The translations under genes and the position numbers were made by a program. Below the pieces are notes generated by a model. It saw nothing but the letters and a program-made list of their open reading frames with translations, searched no databases and had not been told where the DNA came from. Shown one piece after another: positions 1-8,500 of a stretch of 64,000 nucleotides of DNA (position 1 is the first letter of the stretch; each line of letters starts with the position of its first letter). This DNA comes from Hyphomicrobiales bacterium (GTDB taxonomy: Bacteria; Pseudomonadota; Alphaproteobacteria; Rhizobiales; Rhizobiaceae): assembly GCA_900467185.1 (NCBI GenBank), contig UBPA01000005.1:124001-188000 (forward strand), in the 5' to 3' direction.

Positions 1-541
1 CACGCTCGCTCTCGTCGATATGCCCGTCGGCGCGGGCCGCCGCGATCATGGCACGCACGAGAACGAGCACGAAATCGTTGCGGACGACGGAGGGCGAGAT
101 GGAGAAGCCGGAATTGTCCGGCGGCGGCAGGATCTCGGGTGCGGTCTGCGGATCGACCCGCTGCGGCGCCTGTCCAGCCTGATAATTCTTGTAGGCGGTG
201 TAGCCAAGACCGGCGATGGCCGCGAGGCCGCCCAGCTTCAGCGCCGTGCCAGCGATGTCGCGCCCAGCGCCCGTGCCGAGAAGGACGGCGGCAAGACCGC
301 CGGTCTTCAGGGGATTGTTCCGGGCCATCTGGACGATCTGCCCGGCCTTGTCCTTCATCGAGCCGCCACCAAGCAGGCCGCCAAGCGCACCTCCGACGGA
401 ACTTCCGCCGGCACCGCCGAGAAAACCGCCTTGCGACGACCCCTGGGACGAAGGCTGCGATCCCGAACGATCCTGCGTCCCCTGTCCGCCAAGTCCCTGA
501 GAGCCGAGAAACTGGTCCAGCAGTTTTTTCGCGTCGAACAT
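1..541 (-). CDS. DUF533 (YebE-like) protein, partial at C-terminus
   Basis: The gene starts at the ATG at 541 and runs off the left edge, so only the first 180 residues are visible. They show a short N-terminal helix (MFDAKKLLDQFLG), a Gly/Ser/Gln-rich stretch at about residues 13-60, a hydrophobic Gly/Ala segment near 81-113 that may insert in the membrane, a Pro-rich linker, and then the start of a helical region (DFVLVLVRAMIAAARADGHIDESER). The ARADGHID signature is typical of the TerB-like fold found in DUF533 proteins such as YebE. No enzymatic function is established for the family. The family call is from pattern memory; the missing C-terminal half would settle it. Confidence 0.8.
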   Translation of the reverse strand, partial: MFDAKKLLDQFLGSQGLGGQGTQDRSGSQPSSQGSSQGGFLGGAGGSSVGGALGGLLGGGSMKDKAGQIVQMARNNPLKTGGLAAVLLGTGAGRDIAGTALKLGGLAAIAGLGYTAYKNYQAGQAPQRVDPQTAPEILPPPDNSGFSISPSVVRNDFVLVLVRAMIAAARADGHIDESER

Positions 542-589
542 CCTGTCGTCAACCTCCTGATTGGTTCATCTGTGGAGGAGACATAGGAA

Positions 590-614
590 GCCGCATGCGG
601 AAAACAAATGCGGC
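590..614 (-). terminator. Possible hairpin downstream of eda
   Basis: GCCGCAT at 590-596 and ATGCGGC at 608-614 form a 7-bp stem with an 11-base loop in the 180-bp gap after the KDPG aldolase gene. On the minus strand it is followed by only a weak T-containing tract, so it is a doubtful intrinsic terminator. Confidence 0.35.
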
Positions 615-721
615 CTCCGGACGGATCGAACGATGCCCCGCCGGAAGACAGCACGCAGACCAGGCCGACAAAGCACTGATTACATGGGTGTTTCCGGCAG
701 GTGTCGTCTCGAGCGAACGGC

Positions 722-1360
722 TCAGGCGGTCAGCGCGCAGGCTTCCGATGCCAGCTTTGTGATGCCGGCCCAGTCGCCGGCCGCCACCAGTTCCTTGGGC
801 GCGACCCAGGAACCGCCGACGCAGATGACGTTGGACAGCGAGAGATAGTCCATGGCGTTCTTCAGCGAGATACCGCCGGTCGGGCAGAACAGCGTGCCGG
901 CGAGCGGCGAAGACAGGGCTTTGAGGAAAGCCGCGCCGCCGGCCTGTTCGGCCGGGAAGAACTTCATGACCTCGTAGCCTTCGGCCCGCAGGATCATCGC
1001 CTCGCTGGCGGTGGAAGCGCCCGGCAGGAACGACGCTTCGTGATCGTCGGCGGCATCCAGCAGGTCGGGCGTCGTGCCCGGGCTGACGATGAACTGCGCG
1101 CCGGCCTCGACGGCAGCGGCATAGTGCTCGGGGTTGAGGATGGTGCCGGCACCGGTTACGGCACCTTCGACCTCCTTGGCGACCGCCTCGATGGCGGCAA
1201 GGGCTGCGGGCGTCCGCAGCGTGATCTCGATCGCCTTCAGGCCGCCGGCCACCAATGCCCGAGCGAGCGGCACGGCCGTCGCGAGGTCTTCGATGATGAG
1301 CACCGGTACGACCGGCTGCAGCTTGAGGACGGACAGAAGGCGTTCGGTTTTCTCGATCAT
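722..1360 (-). CDS. eda: 2-dehydro-3-deoxy-phosphogluconate (KDPG) aldolase
   Basis: A class I aldolase of the Entner-Doudoroff pathway that cleaves KDPG to pyruvate and glyceraldehyde 3-phosphate in the cytoplasm. The 212-residue length is normal for the family. The general acid/base Glu45 lies in EITLRT, the Schiff-base Lys133 in EVMKFFPAE, and phosphate-binding glycines in CPTGGI. The start at 1360 is preceded by a GGAG ribosome-binding site on the minus strand. It stands alone here: the other Entner-Doudoroff genes are not in the window, and the neighbouring CYTH gene diverges from it. It would take the KDPG produced when sugars feed the Entner-Doudoroff route, the main hexose route in rhizobia. 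Confidence 0.95.
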   Translation of the reverse strand: MIEKTERLLSVLKLQPVVPVLIIEDLATAVPLARALVAGGLKAIEITLRTPAALAAIEAVAKEVEGAVTGAGTILNPEHYAAAVEAGAQFIVSPGTTPDLLDAADDHEASFLPGASTASEAMILRAEGYEVMKFFPAEQAGGAAFLKALSSPLAGTLFCPTGGISLKNAMDYLSLSNVICVGGSWVAPKELVAAGDWAGITKLASEACALTA

Positions 1361-1534
1361 GCGGCTTCACTCCTCAATCGATTGAATCTTTCTCCGCAAT
1401 ACCGCCCGCATCCGCCAATGTCGAGATGCCTCCATGCGCTTATGCGGCGGTATCACGAGAGTGCCATGGTAGACTTTCGCATTTTCTGAATTACGTTGGT
1501 ATCGGGCAACGAGGATGCGGTGCGAGGAACTGGG

Positions 1535-2026
1535 ATGGCCAAGGAAATCGAACGAAAGTTCCTTGTGAAGCACGAGGGCTGGCGGACTGAGGCCGGACCG
1601 GGGGCCGCCATGCGCCAGGGCTATCTCGCCGCCATGGACGACCGCACGGTTCGCATCCGCCTGATCGACGGAGAGAGCGCCCGCCTGACCATCAAGATCG
1701 GCACAGGCATGCTGACGCGCGACGAGTTCGAATACGCAGTACCGCTGGACGACGGCGAGGAGCTGATCGCGTCCGCCATCGGCACGGTGATCGCAAAGAC
1801 GCGCTACCGTGTGCAGGGCGAGACGCATGTCTGGGAAGTCGACGTGTTCGAGGAACCCTATGCCGGACTGATCGTTGCCGAAGTCGAGATGCGCACCGAA
1901 ACCGACGACCCCGTCTTGCCGGACTGGATCGGCGAGGAGGTGACCGACGACCGGCGCTATTCCAACTTCGCGCTGGCGACACAGACGCACAAGCAGCGCC
2001 CGGACCTGACAGCGGACGGACGCTGA
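1535..2026 (+). CDS. CYTH domain protein (inorganic triphosphatase-like)
   Basis: A 163-residue stand-alone CYTH domain. The hallmark EIERKFLV occurs at residues 4-11, followed by the alternating charged strands of the triphosphate tunnel (RTVRIRL, LTIKIG, EFEY, KTRYRV, WEVDVFE, AEVEM). Bacterial CYTH proteins bind divalent metal and hydrolyse inorganic triphosphate or related polyphosphates. The ATG at 1535 is chosen because EIERKFLV is nearly always at the extreme N-terminus and a GAGG-type site precedes it; an upstream in-frame start would add 13 non-conserved residues. It is followed after 49 bp by a CHAD gene, a frequent functional partner that in many bacteria is fused to CYTH. The exact substrate cannot be read from the sequence. 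Confidence 0.9.
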   Translation: MAKEIERKFLVKHEGWRTEAGPGAAMRQGYLAAMDDRTVRIRLIDGESARLTIKIGTGMLTRDEFEYAVPLDDGEELIASAIGTVIAKTRYRVQGETHVWEVDVFEEPYAGLIVAEVEMRTETDDPVLPDWIGEEVTDDRRYSNFALATQTHKQRPDLTADGR

Positions 2027-2075
2027 GACACGGAGCCGCCGCCGGCGGCATCGCGACAGACAGACAGGAACGATC

Positions 2076-2990
2076 ATGGCCTACCGACTGAAACCTGCAA
2101 AACGCTTCACCGGCGAATTCCAGCGCATCGCCGGGCGGGAACTCGACAAGGCCATCGCGGCACTGGAACTTCGTCCGGAGGGAACCTCACGCGCGATCCA
2201 TGTCGCGCGCCGCTGCCTGAAACGCACCCGCGCGCTCTATCGGCTTGCCGCACCCGAAGCGCGCAAATTCTACAAGAGCGAAAACGCCCGCCTGCGGGAC
2301 GCGTCGCGCACCGTTGCCGATCTCCGGGACGCAACCGCGCTGATCGACACCGCGACGATCCTGGCCGAGCGCCTCTCGAACGAAGAAGGCGCGGGCGAAG
2401 ACCGGGCCGCAGCCGAGCGCGCGGTCGAGGCGCTGCGCGTTCGTAAGGGCTGGGTGGTGACGGCCGAGGGCGATCTCGACGCGACGATCGATGCGATGAT
2501 CGCCGAACTGCGCGATGCCAAGGCGGCGGTGAGGACGCGTCGCTTTGCCAACGGCGTCCGGCCGACGGCCTATATGCTGGCCGCGTCCTGGCGCAAGGCG
2601 GTGGAACGCGCCCAGCTTGCGCTGGCCGCCAGCCGCGAACAGCCGACGCCGGAACATTTCCACTCGCTGCGCAAGCGCACGCAGGACTACCGCTTCTATC
2701 ACCTTCTTCTGCAGGCAGCCTGGCCCGGCGTCATTCTGGCGCGCGAGCGGCAGGTCAAGGCGCTGATCGACCGCCTCGGCTTCATCCACGATCTTGCCGT
2801 CCTGGGTGAAACACTCGCCCGTGAGCCTGAACTCCTCCCGCCGCAGGACATCGCCATCCTGCGCCACGCGATCGGCCTGGAAATGCGCGTGCAGGAGCGT
2901 CACGCGCTCCGCGAAGGCGATGCGCTTTTCGGCGACGTCGCCGGCAGGGAGGCCGAACGCATCGCCATCCTCTGGCTTGCCGCCGCCTAG
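2076..2990 (+). CDS. CHAD domain-containing protein
   Basis: A 304-residue, Arg/Lys/His-rich all-helical protein matching the conserved histidine alpha-helical domain. Two internally similar segments carry the conserved basic helices: HVARRCLKRTRALYRL near residue 45 and HFHSLRKRTQDYRFYHLLLQ near residue 195. CHAD domains bind inorganic polyphosphate through this basic surface and have no known catalytic activity. The ATG at 2076 follows an AGGAACG ribosome-binding site. It is downstream of and co-directional with the CYTH gene, so the two probably act together in polyphosphate or triphosphate metabolism. No signal peptide or transmembrane segment is seen. Confidence 0.88.
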   Translation: MAYRLKPAKRFTGEFQRIAGRELDKAIAALELRPEGTSRAIHVARRCLKRTRALYRLAAPEARKFYKSENARLRDASRTVADLRDATALIDTATILAERLSNEEGAGEDRAAAERAVEALRVRKGWVVTAEGDLDATIDAMIAELRDAKAAVRTRRFANGVRPTAYMLAASWRKAVERAQLALAASREQPTPEHFHSLRKRTQDYRFYHLLLQAAWPGVILARERQVKALIDRLGFIHDLAVLGETLAREPELLPPQDIAILRHAIGLEMRVQERHALREGDALFGDVAGREAERIAILWLAAA

Positions 2991-3046
2991 CGTTTCACAG
3001 GTTCATGCCTGTTGAGAAGCGCACGGCCACCGGCTATCCCTGCGGC

Positions 3047-3736
3047 ATGTCCCGCTCCGCCCGCCTTCTCGATCTTCTGCAGATCCTGCGCACCCACCGC
3101 CGGCCGGTGAGCGGTGCGGCCTTGGCGGAGGCGACCGGCGTCAGCCTGCGCACGCTCTATCGCGATATCGCCACGCTGCAGGCGCAAGGTGCCGACATCA
3201 CCGGTGAGCCGGGTCTCGGCTACATCCTCCATCCCGGCTTTCTCCTGCCGCCGATCATGCTGTCGAGCGAGGAGATCGAGGCGCTGGTGCTCGGCGCGCG
3301 CTGGGTCCGCGCCAATACCGACGACCGCCTGAAGCAATCCGCGGCGCACGCGCTCGCCAAGATCGCGGCCGCTCTGCCAGGTGACCTCCGGCGGGAACTG
3401 GAGACATCCGCCCTCCTCGTCCCCACCCGCCGTAAGGAAAGCCCCGAGCGGGATGTCGCAGCTTTGCGCGATGCTATCAAGGCGGGCGTAAAACTTGACA
3501 TCGCCTATCGCGACGAGCGGGCGCAGGAAACGCAACGCCGTATCTGGCCCGTTGCTCTCGGCTATTTCGAAGGGCTGCGCATCCTCGTCGCCTGGTGTGA
3601 ATTGCGGGAAGGGTTTCGCCATTTCCGCATCGACCGCATGATCGACGTCACGCCGACGCAGGAGATCTTCCCCCGTCGCGGCGAGGTGCTTCTGGCGGAA
3701 TGGCGCCGCGCGAACGGCATCGTCCACGATCTCTGA
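3047..3736 (+). CDS. YafY-family transcriptional regulator (HTH and WYL domains)
   Basis: A 229-residue DNA-binding regulator. Residues 1-60 form a winged helix (RLLDLLQILRTHRRPVSG, ALAEATGVSLRTLYRDI), with the recognition helix in VSLRTLYRDIATLQ. The C-terminal half from about 130 is a WYL domain (IAYRDERAQETQRRIWPVALGYF...), a ligand-sensing fold. The ATG at 3047 is chosen because it places the HTH at the N-terminus as usual; an in-frame ATG at 3005 would add 14 residues of no recognised similarity. The next gene is a glyoxalase-fold protein, and WYL regulators are often found beside such genes, so it may control that neighbour. The effector is unknown. Confidence 0.88.
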   Translation: MSRSARLLDLLQILRTHRRPVSGAALAEATGVSLRTLYRDIATLQAQGADITGEPGLGYILHPGFLLPPIMLSSEEIEALVLGARWVRANTDDRLKQSAAHALAKIAAALPGDLRRELETSALLVPTRRKESPERDVAALRDAIKAGVKLDIAYRDERAQETQRRIWPVALGYFEGLRILVAWCELREGFRHFRIDRMIDVTPTQEIFPRRGEVLLAEWRRANGIVHDL

Positions 3737-3820
3737 CGACGCCTCCCATGCTGACGGAAACTGACAGGAGCACGGCCTAAACCCGATCTGCCGGACAGTC
3801 CGGCCCATCAGGAGACAGCC

Positions 3821-4192
3821 ATGCAACCGACCTACATCCTTCTCGTCGTCAACGATCCACTGGCAAGCGCCGCCTTCTATGAGAGCATTCTCGGCACCGC
3901 CGCCTTGGAAGCACAGAAGACCTTCGCCCTCTTCCGCATGAACGCGTCGACCATGCTCGGCCTCTGGTCGAAACATACGATCGAGCCGCCGGTCACGGCC
4001 TCCCCCGGCAGCACCGAACTCTGCTTCGTGCTGGAGAACGCCGAGGCCGTGAACGAGTGCCACGAAAAGTGGAAAGCACAAGGCCTGCCCATCCTGCAGA
4101 CGCCGGTCGAGGCCGATTTCGGCTACACCTTCACCGCCGCCGACCCCGATGGTCATCGCCTGCGCGCATTCCACCCGTCGCATCAGGGGTAA
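3821..4192 (+). CDS. VOC (glyoxalase/bleomycin-resistance fold) family protein
   Basis: A 123-residue single-domain vicinal-oxygen-chelate protein. The N-terminus QPTYILLVVNDPLASAAFYESILG is the typical first beta-alpha unit, and the C-terminal GYTFTAADPDGHRLRAFHP contains the DPDGHRLR loop of the fold. The family includes metal-dependent isomerases, dioxygenases and drug-binding proteins; the active-site residues do not clearly identify a glyoxalase I. The ATG follows an AGGAGA ribosome-binding site. It lies 84 bp after the WYL regulator in the same direction, suggesting the two are linked. The substrate is unassigned. Confidence 0.85.
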   Translation: MQPTYILLVVNDPLASAAFYESILGTAALEAQKTFALFRMNASTMLGLWSKHTIEPPVTASPGSTELCFVLENAEAVNECHEKWKAQGLPILQTPVEADFGYTFTAADPDGHRLRAFHPSHQG

Positions 4193-4254
4193 GGCATTCG
4201 TCGGGCGCAGCCGGGTGATTGCGCGCGCGCGCCGAACGCGGTATTTCACCGCCC

Positions 4255-5199
4255 ATGACGAACAGCGCAACGACACTGCTCCCGGAAGCCAAAGGCGCGT
4301 TTCTGGTCGCGGCCCTTTACAACTTCGCCCGGCTCCACCGGTTTGCGGATCTGCGCGATCCGTTGCAGGCCGTCTGCGACGAGAACGGGGTAAAGGGCAC
4401 GCTTCTGCTGGCGCAGGAGGGCGTCAACGGAACGATTGCGGGCACGGAGGCCGGCATCGCCGCCGTGCTCGCCTTCCTGCGCGCCCAGCCGGAATTCAAG
4501 GATCTGGAGCACAAGGAGAGCCGGGCGGCCGCCATGCCCTTCCTGCGCATGAAGGTGCGGATCAAGAAGGAGATCGTCACCATGGGCGTCGAGGATATCG
4601 ACCCCCTGACGATCGTCGGCACCTATGTGGAGCCGAAGGACTGGAACGCCCTGATCTCGGACCCCGAAACGCTTGTGATCGACACCCGCAACGATTACGA
4701 GACCGCGATCGGCACCTTCCGCGGTGCGCTCGATCCGCAGACGAAAACCTTTCGCGAATTTCCGGACTGGGTGAAGAACAATACCGGCCTGCACAACAAG
4801 CCGAAGATCGCCATGTACTGCACCGGCGGCATCCGCTGCGAGAAGGCGACGGCCTTCATGAAGAGCCAGGGCTTCGACGAGGTCTACCATCTCAAGGGCG
4901 GCATCCTGAAATATCTCGAGGAAACGCCGCCGCAGGAAAGCCTGTGGGAAGGCGCCTGCTTCGTGTTCGACGATCGCGTGTCGGTAACGCATGGGCTGGG
5001 CGAGGGCGAGCATACGCTCTGCCACGCCTGCCGCCAGCCGCTGACGGCGGAAGAGCGCGCCGCGCCCGTGCATGAGGAAGGGGTCGCCTGCGTCCACTGC
5101 CACGACACGCGAACGGACGAGGACCGGGAGCGCTACCGGCAGCGCCAGCGCCAGATCGAGCTTGCGAAGAAGCGCGGCTCCAAGCATTTGGGAAGCTGA
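4255..5199 (+). CDS. trhO: tRNA uridine(34) hydroxylase (rhodanese-related)
   Basis: A 314-residue TrhO/YceA protein. It performs oxygen-dependent hydroxylation of wobble uridine 34 to ho5U, the precursor of mo5U/cmo5U modifications in tRNA. An N-terminal ferredoxin-like domain (about 1-120) precedes a rhodanese domain with the catalytic loop [12 protein letters not shown]; Cys189 and Cys195 fit the family's CxxxxxC pattern. The C-terminal tail has two Cys pairs (LCHACRQ and CVHCHDT) resembling a zinc knuckle, followed by a basic helix. The ATG at 4255 is preferred over an upstream in-frame start because conserved sequence begins just after it. It is followed 3 bp later by a GNAT gene and is probably co-transcribed with it. 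Confidence 0.93.
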   Translation: MTNSATTLLPEAKGAFLVAALYNFARLHRFADLRDPLQAVCDENGVKGTLLLAQEGVNGTIAGTEAGIAAVLAFLRAQPEFKDLEHKESRAAAMPFLRMKVRIKKEIVTMGVEDIDPLTIVGTYVEPKDWNALISDPETLVIDTRNDYETAIGTFRGALDPQTKTFREFPDWVKNNTGLHNKPKIAMYCTGGIRCEKATAFMKSQGFDEVYHLKGGILKYLEETPPQESLWEGACFVFDDRVSVTHGLGEGEHTLCHACRQPLTAEERAAPVHEEGVACVHCHDTRTDEDRERYRQRQRQIELAKKRGSKHLGS

Positions 5200-5202
5200 G
5201 CG

Positions 5203-5670
5203 ATGCCGGGCGGCGTTACCGTTTCGGATCTCCGGGATGTCCCTCAGTTTCGCGACATCATGACCGATCGCCTCTGGACCGCCTGGTGGCGCGACGAGGG
5301 TCTGGTTACACGGGAACAACTCGTTTTGAAGGTCGGCGAGAATTTCACATCGACCAGCATTCCCTTCAGCCTGATCGCCCATCGCGGTGATGTGTTTTGC
5401 GGCACCGTCTCCGTCATCGAAGATGACATGCCCGCACGGCCACAATATCGTCCTTGGCTTGCGGCTCTCTGGGTCGAGGAGCATGCCCGCCGACAGGGCG
5501 TCGGTGAGAGATTGATCGACACGGCTCTCGAGATCGTGTCCGGTCTTGCGCCGGAGATCCATCTCTACTGCACGCCGGAGAACACGCCGTTTTACGAGCG
5601 TCGAGGCTGGAACCGGCTGGAAACCGACGTCGATGGCGTCAACATCCTCCACCGCCGCCCAGTCGTCTAA
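5203..5670 (+). CDS. GNAT family N-acetyltransferase
   Basis: A 155-residue single-domain acetyltransferase. The acetyl-CoA pyrophosphate-binding motif appears as EEHARRQGVGERLID (Q/RxxGxG/A pattern), preceded by the WLAALWV strand and followed by IHLYCTPENTPFYERRGW, the conserved 'N-x-x-x-x-FYERxGW' ending of GNAT domains. The start lies 3 bp after the trhO stop codon, so translation is likely coupled. The acceptor (amine of a small molecule, protein or antibiotic) cannot be deduced; the family is broad. Confidence 0.85.
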   Translation: MPGGVTVSDLRDVPQFRDIMTDRLWTAWWRDEGLVTREQLVLKVGENFTSTSIPFSLIAHRGDVFCGTVSVIEDDMPARPQYRPWLAALWVEEHARRQGVGERLIDTALEIVSGLAPEIHLYCTPENTPFYERRGWNRLETDVDGVNILHRRPVV

Positions 5671-5691
5671 TCCTCACAGCAACAGCAGGGC

Positions 5692-7074
5692 TCAGTCCGA
5701 AGGCATCTCCGCATGATTGCCCTTCGGAAACGCGCTGGCGAGATCCCTGTACCAGAGACCGCTCTTCTTGATCGTACGCAGCTGGGTCTCGTAATCGACA
5801 TGGACGATGCCGAAGCGCATGCGGTAGCCTTCCGCCCATTCGAAATTGTCCATCAGGCTCCAGGCGAAATAGCCCTTCATCGGATAGGCCTCGGCAATCA
5901 GGTCGGCCGTGACAGCGAGATGCTCGGCGATGTAGTCGAGCCGCGGCTGGTCGTTCACCTCGCCGTTTTCGACGCCCATATTGTAGCAGGCGCCGTTCTC
6001 GGTGATGTAGCAATCCGGCAGGTCGTAGCGTTCGTTGACAGTGCGGATGAGATCGCCGAGCGCCTGCGGGAAGATCTCCCAGCCGATATCGGTCTTGGCC
6101 TCGTTGACGAAGGGTGCCGGCTTGGTGGCCGGAAACTCTGCACAGTCGGTCGCATCGTCGCTGACGCGCATCGGCGTATAGTAGTTCACGCCCCACCAAT
6201 CCAGCTTCTGGCTGATCACAGCCATATCGCCGGCCTCGACCTCCGGCATGCGCGCACCCAGAGCCTCGAGCACGCTGTCGGGATAGGCGCCCTTGAAGAT
6301 CGGGCCGAAGAACACGCCATTGTGGAAATCGAATGCCCGCTCGGCAGCAGCCTTGTCAGCCTCGCTATCGGTGCCGGGATAAACATGCATGGGATTGATG
6401 ACGATGCCGACCGGCAGGTTCGCCCGCTCTTCGCGCACCGCGGCAACGCCGAGACCATGGGCGAGATTGGTCACGTGCATCGCGTGCAGCGCCGCCTCCA
6501 TGTTCTTTTCGCCCGGCGCGTGGATGCCGTAGAGATGGCTGAGCCAGACCGAGCACCAGGGCTCGTTGAAGGTCGCGACCGCATCCAGCCGGTCGCCGAG
6601 ACGGGCGATGACGGTGCGCGCATAGCGCTGGAACGCGAACGCCGTGGAGCGCGCGGTCCAGCCGCCGTCCCCGGCCAGCGTCAGCGGCAGATCCCAGTGA
6701 TAGAGCGTCGCGAAGGCCTTGATATTGCGGGCCTTCAGTCCGTCCACCAGCCGGTCGTAGAAATCGAGGCCCGCTTCGTTCACGGGTCCCGTGCCATCGG
6801 GAATGATGCGCGGCCAGGCGATGGAGAAGCGATAGGCCTGCACGCCGAGGCTCGCGATCAGATCGAGATCGTCCTCCAGGCGATTGTAATGATCGCAGGC
6901 GACATCGCCATTGTGCCGGCCGAAGACGCGGCCCGGAATGTTGGAAAACGCATCCCAGATCGATGGCTTACGCCCGTCCGCCTTCGACGCGCCTTCGATC
7001 TGAAAGGAGGCCGTGGCCACCCCGAACAGGAAATCGCCGGGAAAGCGCGCAGCCAGCGTCTTGGGATCGGTCAT
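5692..7074 (-). CDS. Beta-glucosidase, glycoside hydrolase family 1
   Basis: A 460-residue cytoplasmic GH1 retaining enzyme that hydrolyses beta-linked glucosides or related disaccharides. The acid/base Glu171 is in ATFNEPW and the nucleophile Glu359 in YITENGA; the N-terminal FLFGVATASFQIEG and the DNFEWAEGY aglycone-site loop are also present. The ATG at 7074 begins right before the conserved FPGDFLFG segment and has a GAGGA site; longer in-frame extensions look non-coding. No signal peptide is seen, so its substrate must be imported. It has its own upstream space after a terminator for the dehydrogenase gene, so it may be a separate unit within the sugar region. Exact glycoside specificity is unresolved. 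Confidence 0.95.
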   Translation of the reverse strand: MTDPKTLAARFPGDFLFGVATASFQIEGASKADGRKPSIWDAFSNIPGRVFGRHNGDVACDHYNRLEDDLDLIASLGVQAYRFSIAWPRIIPDGTGPVNEAGLDFYDRLVDGLKARNIKAFATLYHWDLPLTLAGDGGWTARSTAFAFQRYARTVIARLGDRLDAVATFNEPWCSVWLSHLYGIHAPGEKNMEAALHAMHVTNLAHGLGVAAVREERANLPVGIVINPMHVYPGTDSEADKAAAERAFDFHNGVFFGPIFKGAYPDSVLEALGARMPEVEAGDMAVISQKLDWWGVNYYTPMRVSDDATDCAEFPATKPAPFVNEAKTDIGWEIFPQALGDLIRTVNERYDLPDCYITENGACYNMGVENGEVNDQPRLDYIAEHLAVTADLIAEAYPMKGYFAWSLMDNFEWAEGYRMRFGIVHVDYETQLRTIKKSGLWYRDLASAFPKGNHAEMPSD

Positions 7075-7219
7075 CACTCGTGTCCTCTTCAATCGTCGTC
7101 TCGGGCGACGCCCATACCGCCGCGGCGCCGGGAAAGCCAGAGCGGCCAAGCGCGGCAAGCTGGGGAGACTATCCACGCCAACATGAACGGCGGATGACCG
7201 CAGACGCAAAGACAACACG

Positions 7220-7252
7220 AAAACGCCACCGGACGTCGAACATCCGGTGGCG
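7220..7252 (-). terminator. Intrinsic terminator of the epimerase-dehydrogenase unit
   Basis: CGCCACCGGA (7224-7233) pairs with TCCGGTGGCG (7243-7252) to give a perfect 10-bp stem with a 9-base loop, followed on the minus strand by GTTTTCGTG-type T-rich sequence. It lies about 25 bp after the stop of the Gfo/Idh gene. Confidence 0.85.
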
Positions 7253-7276
7253 ATCATCCGCAAACGTGTGGGAGGA

Positions 7277-8461
7277 TTAGACCGAGACCCAGGCGCCGTT
7301 TCGCTTGGAGGAGCGCACGCAGGCATCCACGAACAGCATGCCCTTCATCCCATCATCGATCGTGGGATAGGTGACGGCCGGATTGACCTTGCCGCCGGAG
7401 CGCTTCGCCTGGATGGCGCGGGCGGCCTCCGCATAGATTGTCGCGAAGCCTTCGAGGTACCCTTCGGGGTGGCCGGACGGGATGCGGGAAACCCGGTTGG
7501 CCTCCTCGCGCGCGCCCGCACCCATGCGGGTCAGGAGCTGCTTCGGCTGGCCGAAGGGGGTGTACCAGAGATAGTTCGGGTCTTTCTGCGTCCATTCGAG
7601 CCCGCCCTTGGTGCCGTAGACGCGCACCTGCAGCCCGTTCTCGTGGCCCGGCGCGACCTGGCTGCACCAGAGAAGGCCCTTGGCGCGTACGCCATCTTTC
7701 TCCTTGAAGCGCAGCATCACGTGGGCATTGTCGTCGAGCGCCCGACCCTCGACGAAGCTGTCGAGATCGGCTGCGAGTTCACCGAGCTCCAGTCCGGAAA
7801 CGAAGGCACCGAGATTATAGGCATGCGTGCCGATATCGCCGGTCGAGCCACCCGCCCCGGACCGCGCCGGGTCCGTGCGCCACTCCGCCTGCTTGGAGCC
7901 CGACTTCTCCACTGCATCCGTCAGCCAGTCCTGCGGATATTCGACCTGAACGAGACGCACCGCGCCGATATCGCCATTTGCGACCATGGCGCGAGCCTGC
8001 CGCACCATGGGATAGCCGGTGTAATTGTGGGTGAGGATGAACAGCGCCTCGCTCTCGTCGGCAAGCGCCTTCAGCTTGCGGGCGTCGCCGAGTGTCGAGG
8101 TCAGTGGCTTGTCGCAGATGACGTGGATGCCACGTTTCAGAAACTCCCGCGCCGCCTCGTAATGCACATGGTTCGGCGTAACGATCGCCACGGCCTCGAT
8201 GCCGTCCTTCAGCTTCGCCTCGCGGATCGCCATCTGCCGATAGTCGGCATAGGTGCGCGCCGGATCGAGCCCGAGATCGAGGCCCGAGGCCTGTGCCTTT
8301 TCCGGCGTCGAGGACAAAGCGCCGGCCACCAGCGTGAACTGGTCGTCGAGACGCGCTGCCATGCGATGCACGGCACCAATGAAGGCACCCTGCCCGCCGC
8401 CCACCATTCCGAGCCGGATGCGCGGCTGGCGCGCCTCCGCTGCCTTACCTTCGATGGCCAT
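7277..8461 (-). CDS. Gfo/Idh/MocA family oxidoreductase
   Basis: A 394-residue NAD(P)-dependent dehydrogenase of the sugar/inositol family. The Rossmann dinucleotide motif is RLGMVGGGQGAFIG at about residues 16-29; the cofactor/substrate lysine motif appears as ICDKPLT (normally EKP), and the substrate-domain signature GSTGDIGTHAYN lies near 210. The start at 8461 is the only ATG close to the Rossmann motif. The gene follows a TIM-barrel epimerase gene by 39 bp in the same direction and ends at a strong terminator, so the two form one unit. Pairs like this oxidise and isomerise sugars or inositols; the precise substrate is unknown. Confidence 0.9.
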   Translation of the reverse strand: MAIEGKAAEARQPRIRLGMVGGGQGAFIGAVHRMAARLDDQFTLVAGALSSTPEKAQASGLDLGLDPARTYADYRQMAIREAKLKDGIEAVAIVTPNHVHYEAAREFLKRGIHVICDKPLTSTLGDARKLKALADESEALFILTHNYTGYPMVRQARAMVANGDIGAVRLVQVEYPQDWLTDAVEKSGSKQAEWRTDPARSGAGGSTGDIGTHAYNLGAFVSGLELGELAADLDSFVEGRALDDNAHVMLRFKEKDGVRAKGLLWCSQVAPGHENGLQVRVYGTKGGLEWTQKDPNYLWYTPFGQPKQLLTRMGAGAREEANRVSRIPSGHPEGYLEGFATIYAEAARAIQAKRSGGKVNPAVTYPTIDDGMKGMLFVDACVRSSKRNGAWVSV

Positions 8462-8500
8462 TCAAGTTCTCCGTTTTCGTGTCGCTTTGATCTGCTGTCG

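Noticed and set aside
1375-1384. CAATCGATTG palindrome in the eda leader as an operator
   Set aside because: Only 10 bp long and adjacent to the ribosome-binding site; such short palindromes occur by chance.
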